Source of the DNA: Pyxidicoccus sp. MSG2
GTDB lineage: Bacteria > Myxococcota > Myxococcia > Myxococcales > Myxococcaceae
Direction of reading: 5' to 3'
DNA: 64,000 bases
NCBI RefSeq assembly: GCF_026626705.1
Contig: NZ_JAPNKC010000001.1
Coordinates: 3,782,001 to 3,846,000 of the forward strand
The stretch's first letter is position 1; each line of letters opens with the position of its first letter. Shown here piece by piece: positions 17,133 through 26,025 of this stretch. Position numbers and translations under genes: made by a program. Below the pieces are notes generated by a model. That model did no database searches, was not told the DNA's origin, and saw nothing but the letters and a program-made list of their open reading frames with translations.

Positions 17133-19895
17133 CTACTGCGACGTCTCCACCAGCAGCACGAACTGCGTCCAGGCGTTGCGCGAGTCGCGGGCCAGCCACT
17201 TCTGCCGCTCGTCGCGCAGGGCCACGGCGGGCGTGGAGCCGGCGCGGATGCGCTGGCGCACCCCGTCGAAGAACCGGCCCGCGGCGTCCGGGATGTCCAC
17301 GGTGGAGGCGAGCACCGCCCGCGCGCCCGCGTCGATGAAGGCGGCCGGCAGGCTGAAGGGCTCGTGGGTCGAGGAGGAGGCCAGCCGCCCCGCGCTGCAC
17401 GCGGCGAGGAAGACGAGCGGCGCGCCCGCCAGCTTCTGCTGCCGGACGATGTCCGCGGTGAGCGCGTAGCGCCCGTTGCCCTCCGGCGACAGCACCACCA
17501 GCGACGCGTCCGACAGGGCGGGGTCGCTGATGCCGTGCGCGTGAATCTCGATTTCGGTGGCGTCCGCCATGCTCGACAGCACGCGCGAGGGCGTCGCCTC
17601 GGAGCCCGACAGCAATTCCGGCGGCGTGGGCTCCGGCTCCGGGGAAGGCGTCCACGAGGGCAGCCGGGGCAGTTGCAGCAACGAAGGGGCCTCCACGCTG
17701 GAGACGACGAGCCGGCGCCCGCTGGACGCGGTGCGCGGCTGGGCCGTCTTCCCCATGCGGAAGCTCCAGGCCATGTCCGGCGGCAGCAGGTCCGTGCGGC
17801 CGAAGACGGGCGCCCAGGCCAGCACGTCCACCCGCTCGCAGCCCCGCAGCACCTGCCGCAGCTTCTCCGGGACGAGCTTCGACGTCGGGCTGCGCGAGAA
17901 GGGCTCCTGGCGGTTCCCCTCGTATGCCCCCTCCACCTGGCCCTGGGGGCCGCGGGCCACCACCACCGCGCGCTCGTGGTGCACCGCCGCCGCCAGCGCG
18001 CACCGCTCGGGCACCGACGTGCCGAGCTGCGCGGCCATCAACTCCAGCACCCGGGGGTAGTCGCCCGTGCGCCCCGCGTCGGTGACGAGCGACGAGTAGC
18101 TCAGCGTCCACGACTCGCGCGCCATCGTGTCCGCGCGCGGGAGCTTCTGCGCGTCGCTGATGACGCGCTCGAGCAGGGCCTGGCCCTGGGCATGCTCACG
18201 GTCCAGGGCGAAGCGTCCCTCGATGTAGTGCGCGTAGACGGCGTCGCCGGGCGTCGGGTTGGAGACGCGGGTGGCGGCGAGCACCTGGCGAAGCTGCTCC
18301 GCGTCTCCCGGCGCGGGGCGGGCGCGGGCCATCTCCGCGAAGGTGGCGCCGAACACCACGTCCAGCGGCGCGGAGGGACACGCGGTGGCGGCCTCCAGCG
18401 CGCGGCGCGCATCTTCCGGCCGCATGTCCAGGTAGTGGATGTGCGCCAGATGGATTTGCGGCCAGTAGCAGGTGAGGCTGGCGCCCTTGCGCCCACCTCG
18501 CGCGGACCACTCCTCCACGTAGGCCCGGGCGCTCGAGAAGTCGCCGCGGTCTCTCGCGATGTGCGTCAGGTTTTCCAGCGACGTCAGCTCCAGCTCCCAC
18601 TCCCGCAGCTGGCGCGCCCACGTCCACCCGGTGCGGGCGTGCTGCTCGGCCTCGGTGAGGCGCCGCAGCCCGGCGTAGAGGATGCCCAGGCGCAGCTCCA
18701 GCTCCACGCAGCCCGCGGAGAAGGCGCCCTCGCGGCAGCGCTGCAGGGCGCTGAAGAGCCGCTGCTCGGCCTTCCACCACTCGCCGTCCGCCGTCTCCTT
18801 CCGGGCCTGCTCGCGCTCCAGGTAGAAGTTGAACCAGGGGTCCTGCTGGCGCCGGCCGCGCTCCACCGCGTCCGCCACATACCCCATGGCATTGCCGCGG
18901 GTGCGCAGCAGCGCCCCCGCGAAGAGGTCGTCCTCGCTGGAGGCGCGCAGCGTCTCCAGCAGCGCCTCCGGAACCGGGCCCTGGGTGCGCACCAGCTCCG
19001 CGTAGCCCTTCGCCAGCGGGGCGCGGCGGGTGAAGTCCCGCGTCGCCACCTTGCGCACGTAGTCCCCCAGCGTGGAGCCGCCCTGCAGCCGGTCCAGCTC
19101 CTGCGCGAGCGGGAGCAGCGCCAGCGCGCGCTCCTTCGACTGTGCCGAGCGGACCACGTCATAGAAGCTCTGCCGCACCACGCCCGGCTGCTGGCGGGCC
19201 TCCTCGAGCGGCAGCGGGGCCCGGGGGTCCTCCATCAGCGCCAGGGTGGCATCGCGGGCGCCCTTCCACTTCCGGGCGCGCTCCAGCGTCTCCTCGCGCA
19301 GGGCGAGGGCGTGGGCATGGGCGTCGCGGCCCCAACCCTGCTCGTTGAGCGTGGCCACCTGCTCGTAGGTCTCCGACGCCTTCATGGTGAGCCCCATCTC
19401 CTGGAGCACCAGCGCGCGGTTCCACAGCGCCTGCGCGTGCTTCGGGTGGGCGGCGAGCACCGCGTCCAGCAGCCGCAGGGCCTGCTCGTGTGCCCCCCTC
19501 GCCAGGTGGACGGCCGCCAGGTCGCTGTCCCGGTTCGGGGAGGCGGGCATGCGCTCCAGGAAGGAGGCCGCCTGGTTCCACTCGCCCTGGAGGGCATAGG
19601 CCGCGGCGATGCCGCCCCAGTCACCCACCTCCTCCAGCTTCGCCAGTTCCTTCAGCGGAATGGGCTCCGGGGGCACGGGACAGCCGCCGGACGAGACGCG
19701 CGGCCGGTACTTGTCCGCCTCGGGGTGGGTGAGCCGGGCCTCGATGCGTGCCGCCGCCCGCCGCTCGGCCCAGAACTGGGGCGTGACGCCTCCGCCGTCC
19801 CCCTTGGAGGGGCTCCGCGCGAGCAGGACAGTCAATACGAGCACGGGCGTCGCCAGCGCCAGGACCAAGAGCTTGTCGTACGCCGGCTTCAACAT
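17133..19895 (-). CDS. Membrane-anchored TPR-CHAT protease
   Basis: 920 aa. An N-terminal membrane segment (LLVLALATPVLVLTVLL) is followed by a long TPR region (ALWNRALVLQEMGLTMKASETY and others) and a C-terminal caspase-like CHAT domain with IEIHAHGISDP (H787 as likely catalytic His) and FLAACSAG (C833). CHAT proteases act in programmed proteolysis and defence. Its TPR part is paralogous to the extracytoplasmic region of the anti-sigma protein starting at 15082, so I infer a functional link to that sigma system. Starts at ATG 19895; ends 14 bp from the convergent JmjC gene. Confidence 0.85.
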   Translation of the reverse strand: MLKPAYDKLLVLALATPVLVLTVLLARSPSKGDGGGVTPQFWAERRAAARIEARLTHPEADKYRPRVSSGGCPVPPEPIPLKELAKLEEVGDWGGIAAAYALQGEWNQAASFLERMPASPNRDSDLAAVHLARGAHEQALRLLDAVLAAHPKHAQALWNRALVLQEMGLTMKASETYEQVATLNEQGWGRDAHAHALALREETLERARKWKGARDATLALMEDPRAPLPLEEARQQPGVVRQSFYDVVRSAQSKERALALLPLAQELDRLQGGSTLGDYVRKVATRDFTRRAPLAKGYAELVRTQGPVPEALLETLRASSEDDLFAGALLRTRGNAMGYVADAVERGRRQQDPWFNFYLEREQARKETADGEWWKAEQRLFSALQRCREGAFSAGCVELELRLGILYAGLRRLTEAEQHARTGWTWARQLREWELELTSLENLTHIARDRGDFSSARAYVEEWSARGGRKGASLTCYWPQIHLAHIHYLDMRPEDARRALEAATACPSAPLDVVFGATFAEMARARPAPGDAEQLRQVLAATRVSNPTPGDAVYAHYIEGRFALDREHAQGQALLERVISDAQKLPRADTMARESWTLSYSSLVTDAGRTGDYPRVLELMAAQLGTSVPERCALAAAVHHERAVVVARGPQGQVEGAYEGNRQEPFSRSPTSKLVPEKLRQVLRGCERVDVLAWAPVFGRTDLLPPDMAWSFRMGKTAQPRTASSGRRLVVSSVEAPSLLQLPRLPSWTPSPEPEPTPPELLSGSEATPSRVLSSMADATEIEIHAHGISDPALSDASLVVLSPEGNGRYALTADIVRQQKLAGAPLVFLAACSAGRLASSSTHEPFSLPAAFIDAGARAVLASTVDIPDAAGRFFDGVRQRIRAGSTPAVALRDERQKWLARDSRNAWTQFVLLVETSQ

Positions 19896-20396
19896 ACTGC
19901 CCCCTCGGGCGCCACCCCCAAGCAGTCGCCCACCTATCTGGTTCTACACCAACATCCCCTTGCCGCCGACTGCGCCGCCGGGCATCCCCCCATGCCGCGG
20001 GGCGTCTCGACGTTCCTCAACCCACGGAATTCCCGTATGCACGGGCACGAGCCCGTCCGGTTCCGGTATTTCCCAGGGGCTTTTCGAGGCCCTCGCGAAA
20101 CACCCTCCCCTGCGGACGGGCCGCGCTGGGCCCCGTGGCCAGGCCGCAAACCGACCGGCCTTCACTAGAGACGATGTGCGCCGGAATCCTTGAATGACTC
20201 CCTGCGCGCATCCCTCTGTAATCATTGCATCCGCAACGTTGAGACGAAGGCACTAGCGGGGGCCCGCAGGGCAGGTCGCCCTCCGAAGGAGAGCGCGGGC
20301 GCGAGGCCGGGTGGGGGTTGGCAGACGGGCGTTGGCGGGAAGCGACACGCCGGCCCGGCTGTCCCATTGCGCCAACCCGAGACGAAAGGACCTCGC
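19896..20396. other. Non-coding stretch between divergent genes
   Basis: About 500 bp separate the CHAT gene start (-) from the lyase-like gene start (+). It must carry both promoters. I see no convincing -24/-12 element, hairpin or repeat. An open frame continues upstream from 20397 to 20190 but its residues are not signal-like and look fortuitous. Confidence 0.4.
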
Positions 20397-21470
20397 TTGC
20401 CGCATCTCCTTCGCCATGTCGCCCTGTTGTCCCTGCTGCCCATGCTCGCTTCCGCGGACGTGGCGTGGAAGGGCGACTTCGAAACGGGAAACATTTCACA
20501 GTGGACGCGCTCCCAGGCCGTCGCCAACAGCCGGCTCCAGGTCGTGTCGGACGTCGTGCGCGAGGGCCGCTATGCGCTGAAGGCCATCGTCCGCCAGGGG
20601 GATGACCCCATCGGCGCGAGCGGCAACCGCAACGAGCTGCTCTACATCAGCCAGGAGAAGACGGGCTCCACGTGGTTCTACAAGTGGAGCACCCAGTTCC
20701 CGAAGAGCTACCCCAGCTCCGACGCGTGGCAGGTCTTCGCCCAGTGGCACCAGGAAGGCTGCTGCGGCTCCCCGCCGCTCGAGTTCTTCGTGAACGGCGA
20801 GGAGATGAACATGCGCGTGGGCGGCGCCACCGGCACCGTGCTGTGGCAGGCGCCGCTGGACCGCGGCACGTGGCACGACTTCGTCCTGGAGGTGAAGTGG
20901 TCCTCCAACAAGAAGGTCGGCTACGTGCAGATGTGGCACAACGGCAAGCTGGCGGTGCCCAAGACTTTCGCGGCCACGCAGTACGGCAGCGAGTTCAACT
21001 ACCTCAAGCTCGGCCTGTACCGCGACGACACCATCCGCCCGGAGGCCTTCGTGTACCACGACGGCTTCACCATGGCCTCCAAGCTGGAGGACGTGATGCC
21101 CCCTGCCCCCGCGCCGACGCCGGAGCCCACGCCCGCGCCGACGCCCCAGCCGCCGCCGGTGGTGACGCTGCCGGACCCGAGCCCCGCGCCCGAGACTCCG
21201 GCGGAGGAGGAGCCCGAGGCGCCCGTGGTGCAGACGCCCACCCCCGGCACCCAGCAGCCCGGCCTGGGCGCGCTTCCCGGTGACGACCTGGGCAGCGGCT
21301 CGCCCGCGGACGGCTCGCGTGTACCCGGCACGGCGCCCCAGGGCTGCGGTGCCTCGGCCACCGGCACGGGAGGCGTCCCCATCATGGCGGCCGCCGGCCT
21401 GCTCGCCGCCTTCGCGCTGCTCGGTCGCCGGCGGAAGCACGCCCACGCGGCCGCCCGCTCGCGGCGCTGA
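20397..21470 (+). CDS. Secreted polysaccharide lyase-like protein with MYXO-CTERM-type anchor
   Basis: About 357 aa from TTG 20397, which has AAAGGA upstream and yields a signal peptide (LPHLLRHVALLSLLPMLASA). The catalytic-size domain (DVAWKGDFETGNISQW to LKLGLYRD) has the jelly-roll pattern of heparin lyase I-like/PL20-type proteins, including WQVFAQWHQEG and YVQMWHNGKLA. A Pro/Thr/Glu-rich linker follows, then GCG, a hydrophobic span and RRR at the C-terminus, the tripartite layout of MYXO-CTERM surface sorting. Substrate is unknown. Ends at a strong terminator. Confidence 0.78.
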   Translation: MPHLLRHVALLSLLPMLASADVAWKGDFETGNISQWTRSQAVANSRLQVVSDVVREGRYALKAIVRQGDDPIGASGNRNELLYISQEKTGSTWFYKWSTQFPKSYPSSDAWQVFAQWHQEGCCGSPPLEFFVNGEEMNMRVGGATGTVLWQAPLDRGTWHDFVLEVKWSSNKKVGYVQMWHNGKLAVPKTFAATQYGSEFNYLKLGLYRDDTIRPEAFVYHDGFTMASKLEDVMPPAPAPTPEPTPAPTPQPPPVVTLPDPSPAPETPAEEEPEAPVVQTPTPGTQQPGLGALPGDDLGSGSPADGSRVPGTAPQGCGASATGTGGVPIMAAAGLLAAFALLGRRRKHAHAAARSRR

Positions 21471-21499
21471 CAGCAGCGGCCAGCCCCCCTGACGCACCC

Positions 21500-21540
21500 G
21501 GCGGGTCCATCCTTCGAGGATGGACCCGCCTTCTTTTTTC
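21500..21540 (+). terminator. Strong Rho-independent terminator
   Basis: Perfect 13-bp stem (GGCGGGTCCATCC with its complement), five-base loop TTCGA, then TTCTTTTTT. It follows the lyase-like gene. Confidence 0.93.
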
Positions 21541-21631
21541 CGGGGCCGGGAAAAAGAAGCCAAAAAGCCGTGTCGATCTCCCGCGACGTCGTTCGTCGCA
21601 GGGTTGGAACCCACACAGGAGACTTGAAGCC

Positions 21632-22042
21632 ATGGCGACCAGCATCTTCGTGAACCTGCCCGTGCAGTCCCTCAGCCGCTCCGTCGAGTTCTTCAAGCAG
21701 CTCGGCTACACGTTCAATCCCCAGTTCACCAACGAGAGCGGCACCTGCATGGTCATCAGCGAGAACATCTACGCGATGCTGCTGGTGCGGGACTTCTTCA
21801 AGACCTTCACCGACAAGGAGGTCGCGGACCCCTCCAAGGTCGTCGGGGCCATCATCGCCCTCTCCGCGGACAGCCGGGCCGCCGTGGACACGCTGGCGGA
21901 CAAGGCCCTGAAGGCCGGCGCCACGAAGGCGAAGGACCCCCAGGACTACGGCTTCATGTACCAGCGCAGCTTCCTGGACCTGGACGGCCACCACTGGGAA
22001 GTCTTCTGGATGGACCCCAAGCACGTCCAGCCGCAGCAGTAG
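21632..22042 (+). CDS. VOC family (glyoxalase/bleomycin-resistance fold) protein
   Basis: 136 aa from ATG 21632 with AGGAGA upstream. The paired beta-alpha-beta units of the VOC fold are recognisable: IFVNLPVQSLSRSVEFFKQLGYTF at the start and YGFMYQRSFLDLDGHHWEVFWMD at the end, the latter with the usual DLDGHHWE metal-ligand segment. Family members range from glyoxalases to resistance proteins; the substrate cannot be read from the sequence. Monocistronic between two terminators. Confidence 0.88.
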   Translation: MATSIFVNLPVQSLSRSVEFFKQLGYTFNPQFTNESGTCMVISENIYAMLLVRDFFKTFTDKEVADPSKVVGAIIALSADSRAAVDTLADKALKAGATKAKDPQDYGFMYQRSFLDLDGHHWEVFWMDPKHVQPQQ

Positions 22043-22055
22043 CCCGCGAAAAGCA

Positions 22056-22088
22056 ACGGGCCCGTCCCCCGGAAGAGGACGGGCCCGT
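22056..22088. terminator. Bidirectional hairpin terminator
   Basis: Perfect 12-bp stem (ACGGGCCCGTCC with GGACGGGCCCGT) with a nine-base loop between the convergent VOC and MFS genes. A-rich sequence on the left supplies T residues for the - strand transcript. Confidence 0.75.
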
Positions 22089-22116
22089 CAGGGGCTCCCA
22101 CGTGACGACGGCGCGG

Positions 22117-23658
22117 TCAGTGCGCGCCTTCCACCTTCACGCCGGCGGCCGGCTTCTTGAGCATGAACACCAGCACCAGCGACAGGGCGAAGATGGCGGT
22201 CAGCACCGTGAAGTTGGCGTTGAACGCGCGCACCAGCGCCTGGCCGTTGATGCGCTGGCTGAGGATGCTGTAGGCGGCGCCCAGCGGGTCCGCCACGCGT
22301 GAGCCCACCGCGCCCCGGATGGCGGCGACCTGCTCCTGCGTCACCTGGCTGTAGGCGTCCACGTGCGACGTCAGCGCGGTGAAGTTCACCTTGGTCGTCC
22401 GGCTGAGCGCGCTGCTCATCCACGCCGTGCCAATGGAGCCGCCCAATTCACGCGTCAGGTTGTAGAGGCCCGCCGCGTTGCCGCGCTGGTCCGGCCGCAA
22501 GTCACTGAGCGCCATCACCGACAGCGGCACGAACACCATGCCCAGGGAGCAGGCGCGGATGAACACGGGCAGGATGAGCGTGGCCTCGTCCGCGGTGCTG
22601 GACAGGTGGCCGTTGGTCCACAGCGACAGGCACATGCCGATGATGCCCAGCCCCACCAGCATCCGCCCATCCACCTTCCCGCCGAAGCGGCCGATGAGCG
22701 GCATCAGCAGCAACTGGATGACGCTTCCCTTGAGGAAGATGAGGCCGATGTCGAGCGCCGAGTAGCGCATCACCGTGCCGCAGTAGAGGCTGAAGAGGAA
22801 CGAGCCGGCGAACAGCGCCGTGCCGACGATGAAGTTGATGCCCGTGGCCGCCGTGTACGAGCGGTTGGCGAACACGCGCAGGTCCACCACCGGCTGCGGG
22901 GTCTCCAGTTCGTGGACGATGAAGGTGATGAGCGACACCCCCGCCACCACCGCGAGCAGCGTGATCTTGGCGCTGTCGAACCAGTCCTCGCGGTTGCCCT
23001 CCTCCAGCACGAACTGGAGCGAGGCCATGCCCACCGCCAGGAGGCCGATGCCATACCGGTCCACCTTGTCCTGGGTGGGCTCGAAGGCCGGCTGCTCGAT
23101 GTGGCGCCACGCCATCCAGGCCGCGAACAGGCCCACCGGCAGGTTGATGAGGAATATCCAGTGCCAGCTCGCCGCCTCGATGAGCATGCCGCCCACCGTG
23201 GGCCCGAGCAGCGGCCCCGTCACCGCGCCCAGGCCGAAGAGCGCGCCCGCCATGCCGTGCTCCTGGCGCGGGTAGCGGGCGAAGAGGATGGCCTGCGAGG
23301 TGGGGATGATGGCGCCGCCGCCGATGCCCTGGAGGATGCGGAAGACCACGAGCGACGGCAGGTTCCACGACAGGCCGCACAGGACGCTGGCCGCGGTGAA
23401 CATCAGGATGGAGGCGGTGAAGTAGCGCCGGTAGCCGAAGCGCCGCTGCAGCCAGCCCGTCATCGGGATGACCACCACGTTCGCCATCATGTAGCCGGTG
23501 GACACCCACGCAATCTGGTCCAGCGGCGTGCCGAAGCTGGCGCGGATGTCGCTGAGCGCCACGTTCACGATGGAGATGTCCAGCACGGACATCAGCGCCG
23601 CGGCCATGGCGGCGATGGTGATACCGGCCTTGGAGCCGGTGATGGTGTCGCCCTGCAT
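22117..23658 (-). CDS. DHA2 family MFS multidrug transporter (EmrB-type)
   Basis: 513 aa with about 14 membrane spans. DHA2 signatures are plain: ALMSVLDISIVNVAL in helix 1, WVSTGYMMANVVVIPMTGWLQRRFG in helix 2 and loop, and GLGAVTGPLLGPTVGG in helix 5. It would export lipophilic compounds by proton antiport through a tripartite complex. ATG 23658 lies two bases after the stop of the HlyD-type adaptor gene. No outer-membrane TolC-type gene is in the window. Regulation is probably by the MarR gene just upstream. Confidence 0.93.
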   Translation of the reverse strand: MQGDTITGSKAGITIAAMAAALMSVLDISIVNVALSDIRASFGTPLDQIAWVSTGYMMANVVVIPMTGWLQRRFGYRRYFTASILMFTAASVLCGLSWNLPSLVVFRILQGIGGGAIIPTSQAILFARYPRQEHGMAGALFGLGAVTGPLLGPTVGGMLIEAASWHWIFLINLPVGLFAAWMAWRHIEQPAFEPTQDKVDRYGIGLLAVGMASLQFVLEEGNREDWFDSAKITLLAVVAGVSLITFIVHELETPQPVVDLRVFANRSYTAATGINFIVGTALFAGSFLFSLYCGTVMRYSALDIGLIFLKGSVIQLLLMPLIGRFGGKVDGRMLVGLGIIGMCLSLWTNGHLSSTADEATLILPVFIRACSLGMVFVPLSVMALSDLRPDQRGNAAGLYNLTRELGGSIGTAWMSSALSRTTKVNFTALTSHVDAYSQVTQEQVAAIRGAVGSRVADPLGAAYSILSQRINGQALVRAFNANFTVLTAIFALSLVLVFMLKKPAAGVKVEGAH

Positions 23659-23660
23659 GA

Positions 23661-24917
23661 CTAGCGGCCCTTCGTATTCACGGTGACTTCGGCGCTCATG
23701 CCCGGACGCAGGCCCGCATCCTTCAGCTCACCATCGAAGCGGATGAGCACGGGGATGCGCTGCACCACCTTCACGAAGTTGCCGGAGGCGTTGTCCGGGG
23801 GCAGCAGCGCGAAGCGCGCGCCGCTGGCGCCGGCCAGGCTGTCCACGTGGCCCCTGAACTCGCGGCCGCCGAAGGCGTCCACCGTGAGCTCCACTTCCTG
23901 GCCGGGCTTCATCTCCCCGACCTGGTCCTCCTTGAAGTTGGCCACCACCCAGAGGTCGTCCTGCGGCACCAGCGCCATCAGCGGGCGCGCGGGGTCCACC
24001 ACCTGGCCCACCTCCACCGTGCGGCGGCTCACCACGCCCGCCACCGGCGCGCGCACCTGCGTATAGGACACGGCCAGCTCCGCCAGCTTCAGCGCCGCCT
24101 GGGCCTGCTTCAGCTTCGCCTCGGAAAGCCGCACCGCCGCCTGGGCCGCCTGCACCTGCACCGCCACCGTCTCCGCCGCGGCCAGCTTGCCCTGCGCTGC
24201 CTCCAGGCCACCGGACGAGCCCTGCACACCGGCCTCCGTGGACGTCAGCCGCGCGCGCGACACGTCCAGGTTGGCCCTCGCCTGGTCATACCCGGCCTGC
24301 CGCGCGTCCAGGTCCGCCTGGGTGACGGCGCCCTCCGTCTTGAGCGTCTTCACGCGGCCCAGGTCCGACTCGGCCAGCTTGAAGCGGGCCTCGGCCGACT
24401 GCACGTCCGCGCGCGCCTGGTCCAACGCCGCCCTGGACGAGCTGATGCCGCTGGAGGCCTGCACCACGCCGCCGCGTGCCTGGCGCAGGTTGGCGCCGGC
24501 GTTCGTCTCGGTGAGGGCGAGCTGTGCCTGGGCGCTGGCGAAGCCGGCCTCCGCGCTCAGCACGTCCGCACGCGCCACGTCCAGCTTCGCGTTCAGGTCC
24601 GTGGCGTCCAGCTCCACCAGCACGTCGCCGGCCTTCACCGGCTGGTTGTCGCCCACCAGCACCTTCGCCACCTGGCCGGAGATGCGCGGCGCCACGTTGG
24701 CGATGCGGCCCTCCACCTGGGCGTCGTCGGTGGACTCATGTCCGTACGTCAGCGCGTAGCTGACGCCGCCGCCCAGCAGCGCCACCGCCAGCAGCGCGGG
24801 CAGCACCTTCTTCGCCCGCGACGAGCGCGGGGCGGCCGGCTTCGCCACGACGGCGGCGGGGGCCTTGGGTTCGATGCTGGGGATGTCCTTGTCGAGATTC
24901 GCGGTCTGGGTGCTCAT
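23661..24917 (-). CDS. HlyD/EmrA-type membrane fusion protein
   Basis: 418 aa. One N-terminal membrane span (KVLPALLAVALLGGGVSYAL) is followed by a barrel/lipoyl segment (VAPRISGQVAKVLVGDNQPVKAGDVLVELD), a long Ala-rich coiled-coil hairpin, the second lipoyl half (VRAPVAGVVSRRTVEVGQVVDPA) and the beta-barrel domain. It should bridge the EmrB-type pump to an outer-membrane channel. A perfect palindrome lies 26 bp ahead of its start. Confidence 0.92.
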   Translation of the reverse strand: MSTQTANLDKDIPSIEPKAPAAVVAKPAAPRSSRAKKVLPALLAVALLGGGVSYALTYGHESTDDAQVEGRIANVAPRISGQVAKVLVGDNQPVKAGDVLVELDATDLNAKLDVARADVLSAEAGFASAQAQLALTETNAGANLRQARGGVVQASSGISSSRAALDQARADVQSAEARFKLAESDLGRVKTLKTEGAVTQADLDARQAGYDQARANLDVSRARLTSTEAGVQGSSGGLEAAQGKLAAAETVAVQVQAAQAAVRLSEAKLKQAQAALKLAELAVSYTQVRAPVAGVVSRRTVEVGQVVDPARPLMALVPQDDLWVVANFKEDQVGEMKPGQEVELTVDAFGGREFRGHVDSLAGASGARFALLPPDNASGNFVKVVQRIPVLIRFDGELKDAGLRPGMSAEVTVNTKGR

Positions 24918-24942
24918 GAGAGGCTCGGGTGATGCGGTGACA

Positions 24943-24964
24943 GATGGTTCGGTGGCTAACCATC
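24943..24964. promoter_or_regulatory. Candidate MarR operator ahead of the emrAB-type genes
   Basis: Perfect inverted repeat GATGGTT-N8-AACCATC in the gap between the MarR stop and the HlyD start. Size and position suit a MarR dimer site controlling the pump genes. Binding is inferred. Confidence 0.5.
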
Positions 24965-25027
24965 CGGCCCCGCGAATACATCCGACGGGGCCAGAAGGAA
25001 GGAATCAGGGGTGTGGAAGGGAGGGCT

Positions 25028-25570
25028 TCAGGGGTCCCGGAGGGCGGGGATGCCCGAGCTGACCTTGGACATCAGCTCCTGGAGGGTGGCTCGCTCGGCC
25101 TCGCTGAGAGGAGCCATGAGGCCGGAGATGCGGCGGTAGTGGTCCGGCAGCATGCCGTCGAGCAGCTTGCGCGCCTTGGCGGTGAGCTTCACCGTGTACA
25201 TCCGGCGGTCCTCGGGGTGGTCCTGGCGGGAGATGAGGTCGTCCTTCTCCAGGGTGTCGAGGAGGCCCGTCATGGTCGCCCGGCTGACGCACGAGCTCTC
25301 CGCCAGCTCCGCCGGGGTGAGGCCCCGCCCGCTCTCCGCGTCCTCGCTGGAGAAGAGGCGGATCAGCACGACGAAGCGGCCCATGGAGAGGCCGTGCCGC
25401 GACAGGTGCGCGTCGTAGGCCCCCGTCAGCTCGTGCGCCAGGTGCAGCATGGCGATGCACGTCTGGATGGCGCTCATGTCGAGCTGGGGGAAGCGCTCCG
25501 CCAGCCGCTTCAGCCGCTCGTAGCGGGGCACCGGAGGGAGCGATAGGAAAGGTGGGTTTCGTGCGGCCAC
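25028..25570 (-). CDS. MarR family transcriptional regulator
   Basis: 180 aa from GTG 25570. The winged helix is seen in LTPAELAESSCVSRATMTGLLDTLEKDDLISRQDHPEDRRMYTVKLT, with the conserved DxR of the wing (EDRRMYTV). Dimerisation helices flank it. It is the first gene of a - strand unit with the HlyD and MFS genes, the standard arrangement in which MarR represses the pump until a ligand binds. AAGG precedes the start. Confidence 0.92.
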   Translation of the reverse strand: MAARNPPFLSLPPVPRYERLKRLAERFPQLDMSAIQTCIAMLHLAHELTGAYDAHLSRHGLSMGRFVVLIRLFSSEDAESGRGLTPAELAESSCVSRATMTGLLDTLEKDDLISRQDHPEDRRMYTVKLTAKARKLLDGMLPDHYRRISGLMAPLSEAERATLQELMSKVSSGIPALRDP

Positions 25571-25575
25571 AGTAA

Positions 25576-25588
25576 CCTTACAATAAGG
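25576..25588. promoter_or_regulatory. Candidate autoregulatory operator of the MarR gene
   Basis: CCTTA-CAA-TAAGG inverted repeat a few bases upstream of the MarR start, in an AT-richer patch (25571-25610) that probably holds the promoter. It overlaps the ribosome-binding region. Confidence 0.35.
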
Positions 25589-25743
25589 GACCTAACTAAA
25601 TTCGCAACCCGAAGTTCGGAGCGCTTCTCATGGGGCGACCGGGCCGTCCAGGCGGGATGACGAGCGCCCGCCTGCCCGTCTGATGGGAGGCATGCCACGG
25701 CTTCACGGGAGGGGCGGGAGGCGTGGCGTTAGGAAGGGCTGAG

Positions 25744-25968
25744 ATGGACGTGAAGGACCCCACGGTGCAGGCGGCGCTGCGGCGCGCATGTGAGGAAGCC
25801 GGACTGCCGGACTCGCTCCGGGGCTGCGTCTACCCGCTCCTCAGGGACCCGGAGGGCGAGTGGCCCGCGTGCTGCGGTGGAGGCTGCCTGCCGTGCTCCT
25901 CCACGCTGGCGGACGTGGCGGTGCGCACGCTGGAGCTCCTGGGCACGCCGCGGCGCGCGCCCGTCTGA
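25744..25968 (+). CDS. Small Cys-rich protein, uncharacterised
   Basis: 74 aa from ATG 25744, with AGGAAGG upstream. A helical N-terminal half (VQAALRRACEEAGLPDSLRG) is followed by VYPLLRDPEGEWPACCGGGCLPCSSTLADVAVRTL, in which four Cys lie close together and could bind a metal. No signal peptide. I do not recognise the family. Confidence 0.6.
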   Translation: MDVKDPTVQAALRRACEEAGLPDSLRGCVYPLLRDPEGEWPACCGGGCLPCSSTLADVAVRTLELLGTPRRAPV

Positions 25969-26025
25969 CGGGGTGGGCCCGGACCTGGGGGCGCGCGTGC
26001 CGCCTGGCGACATACGCTCACGGGC

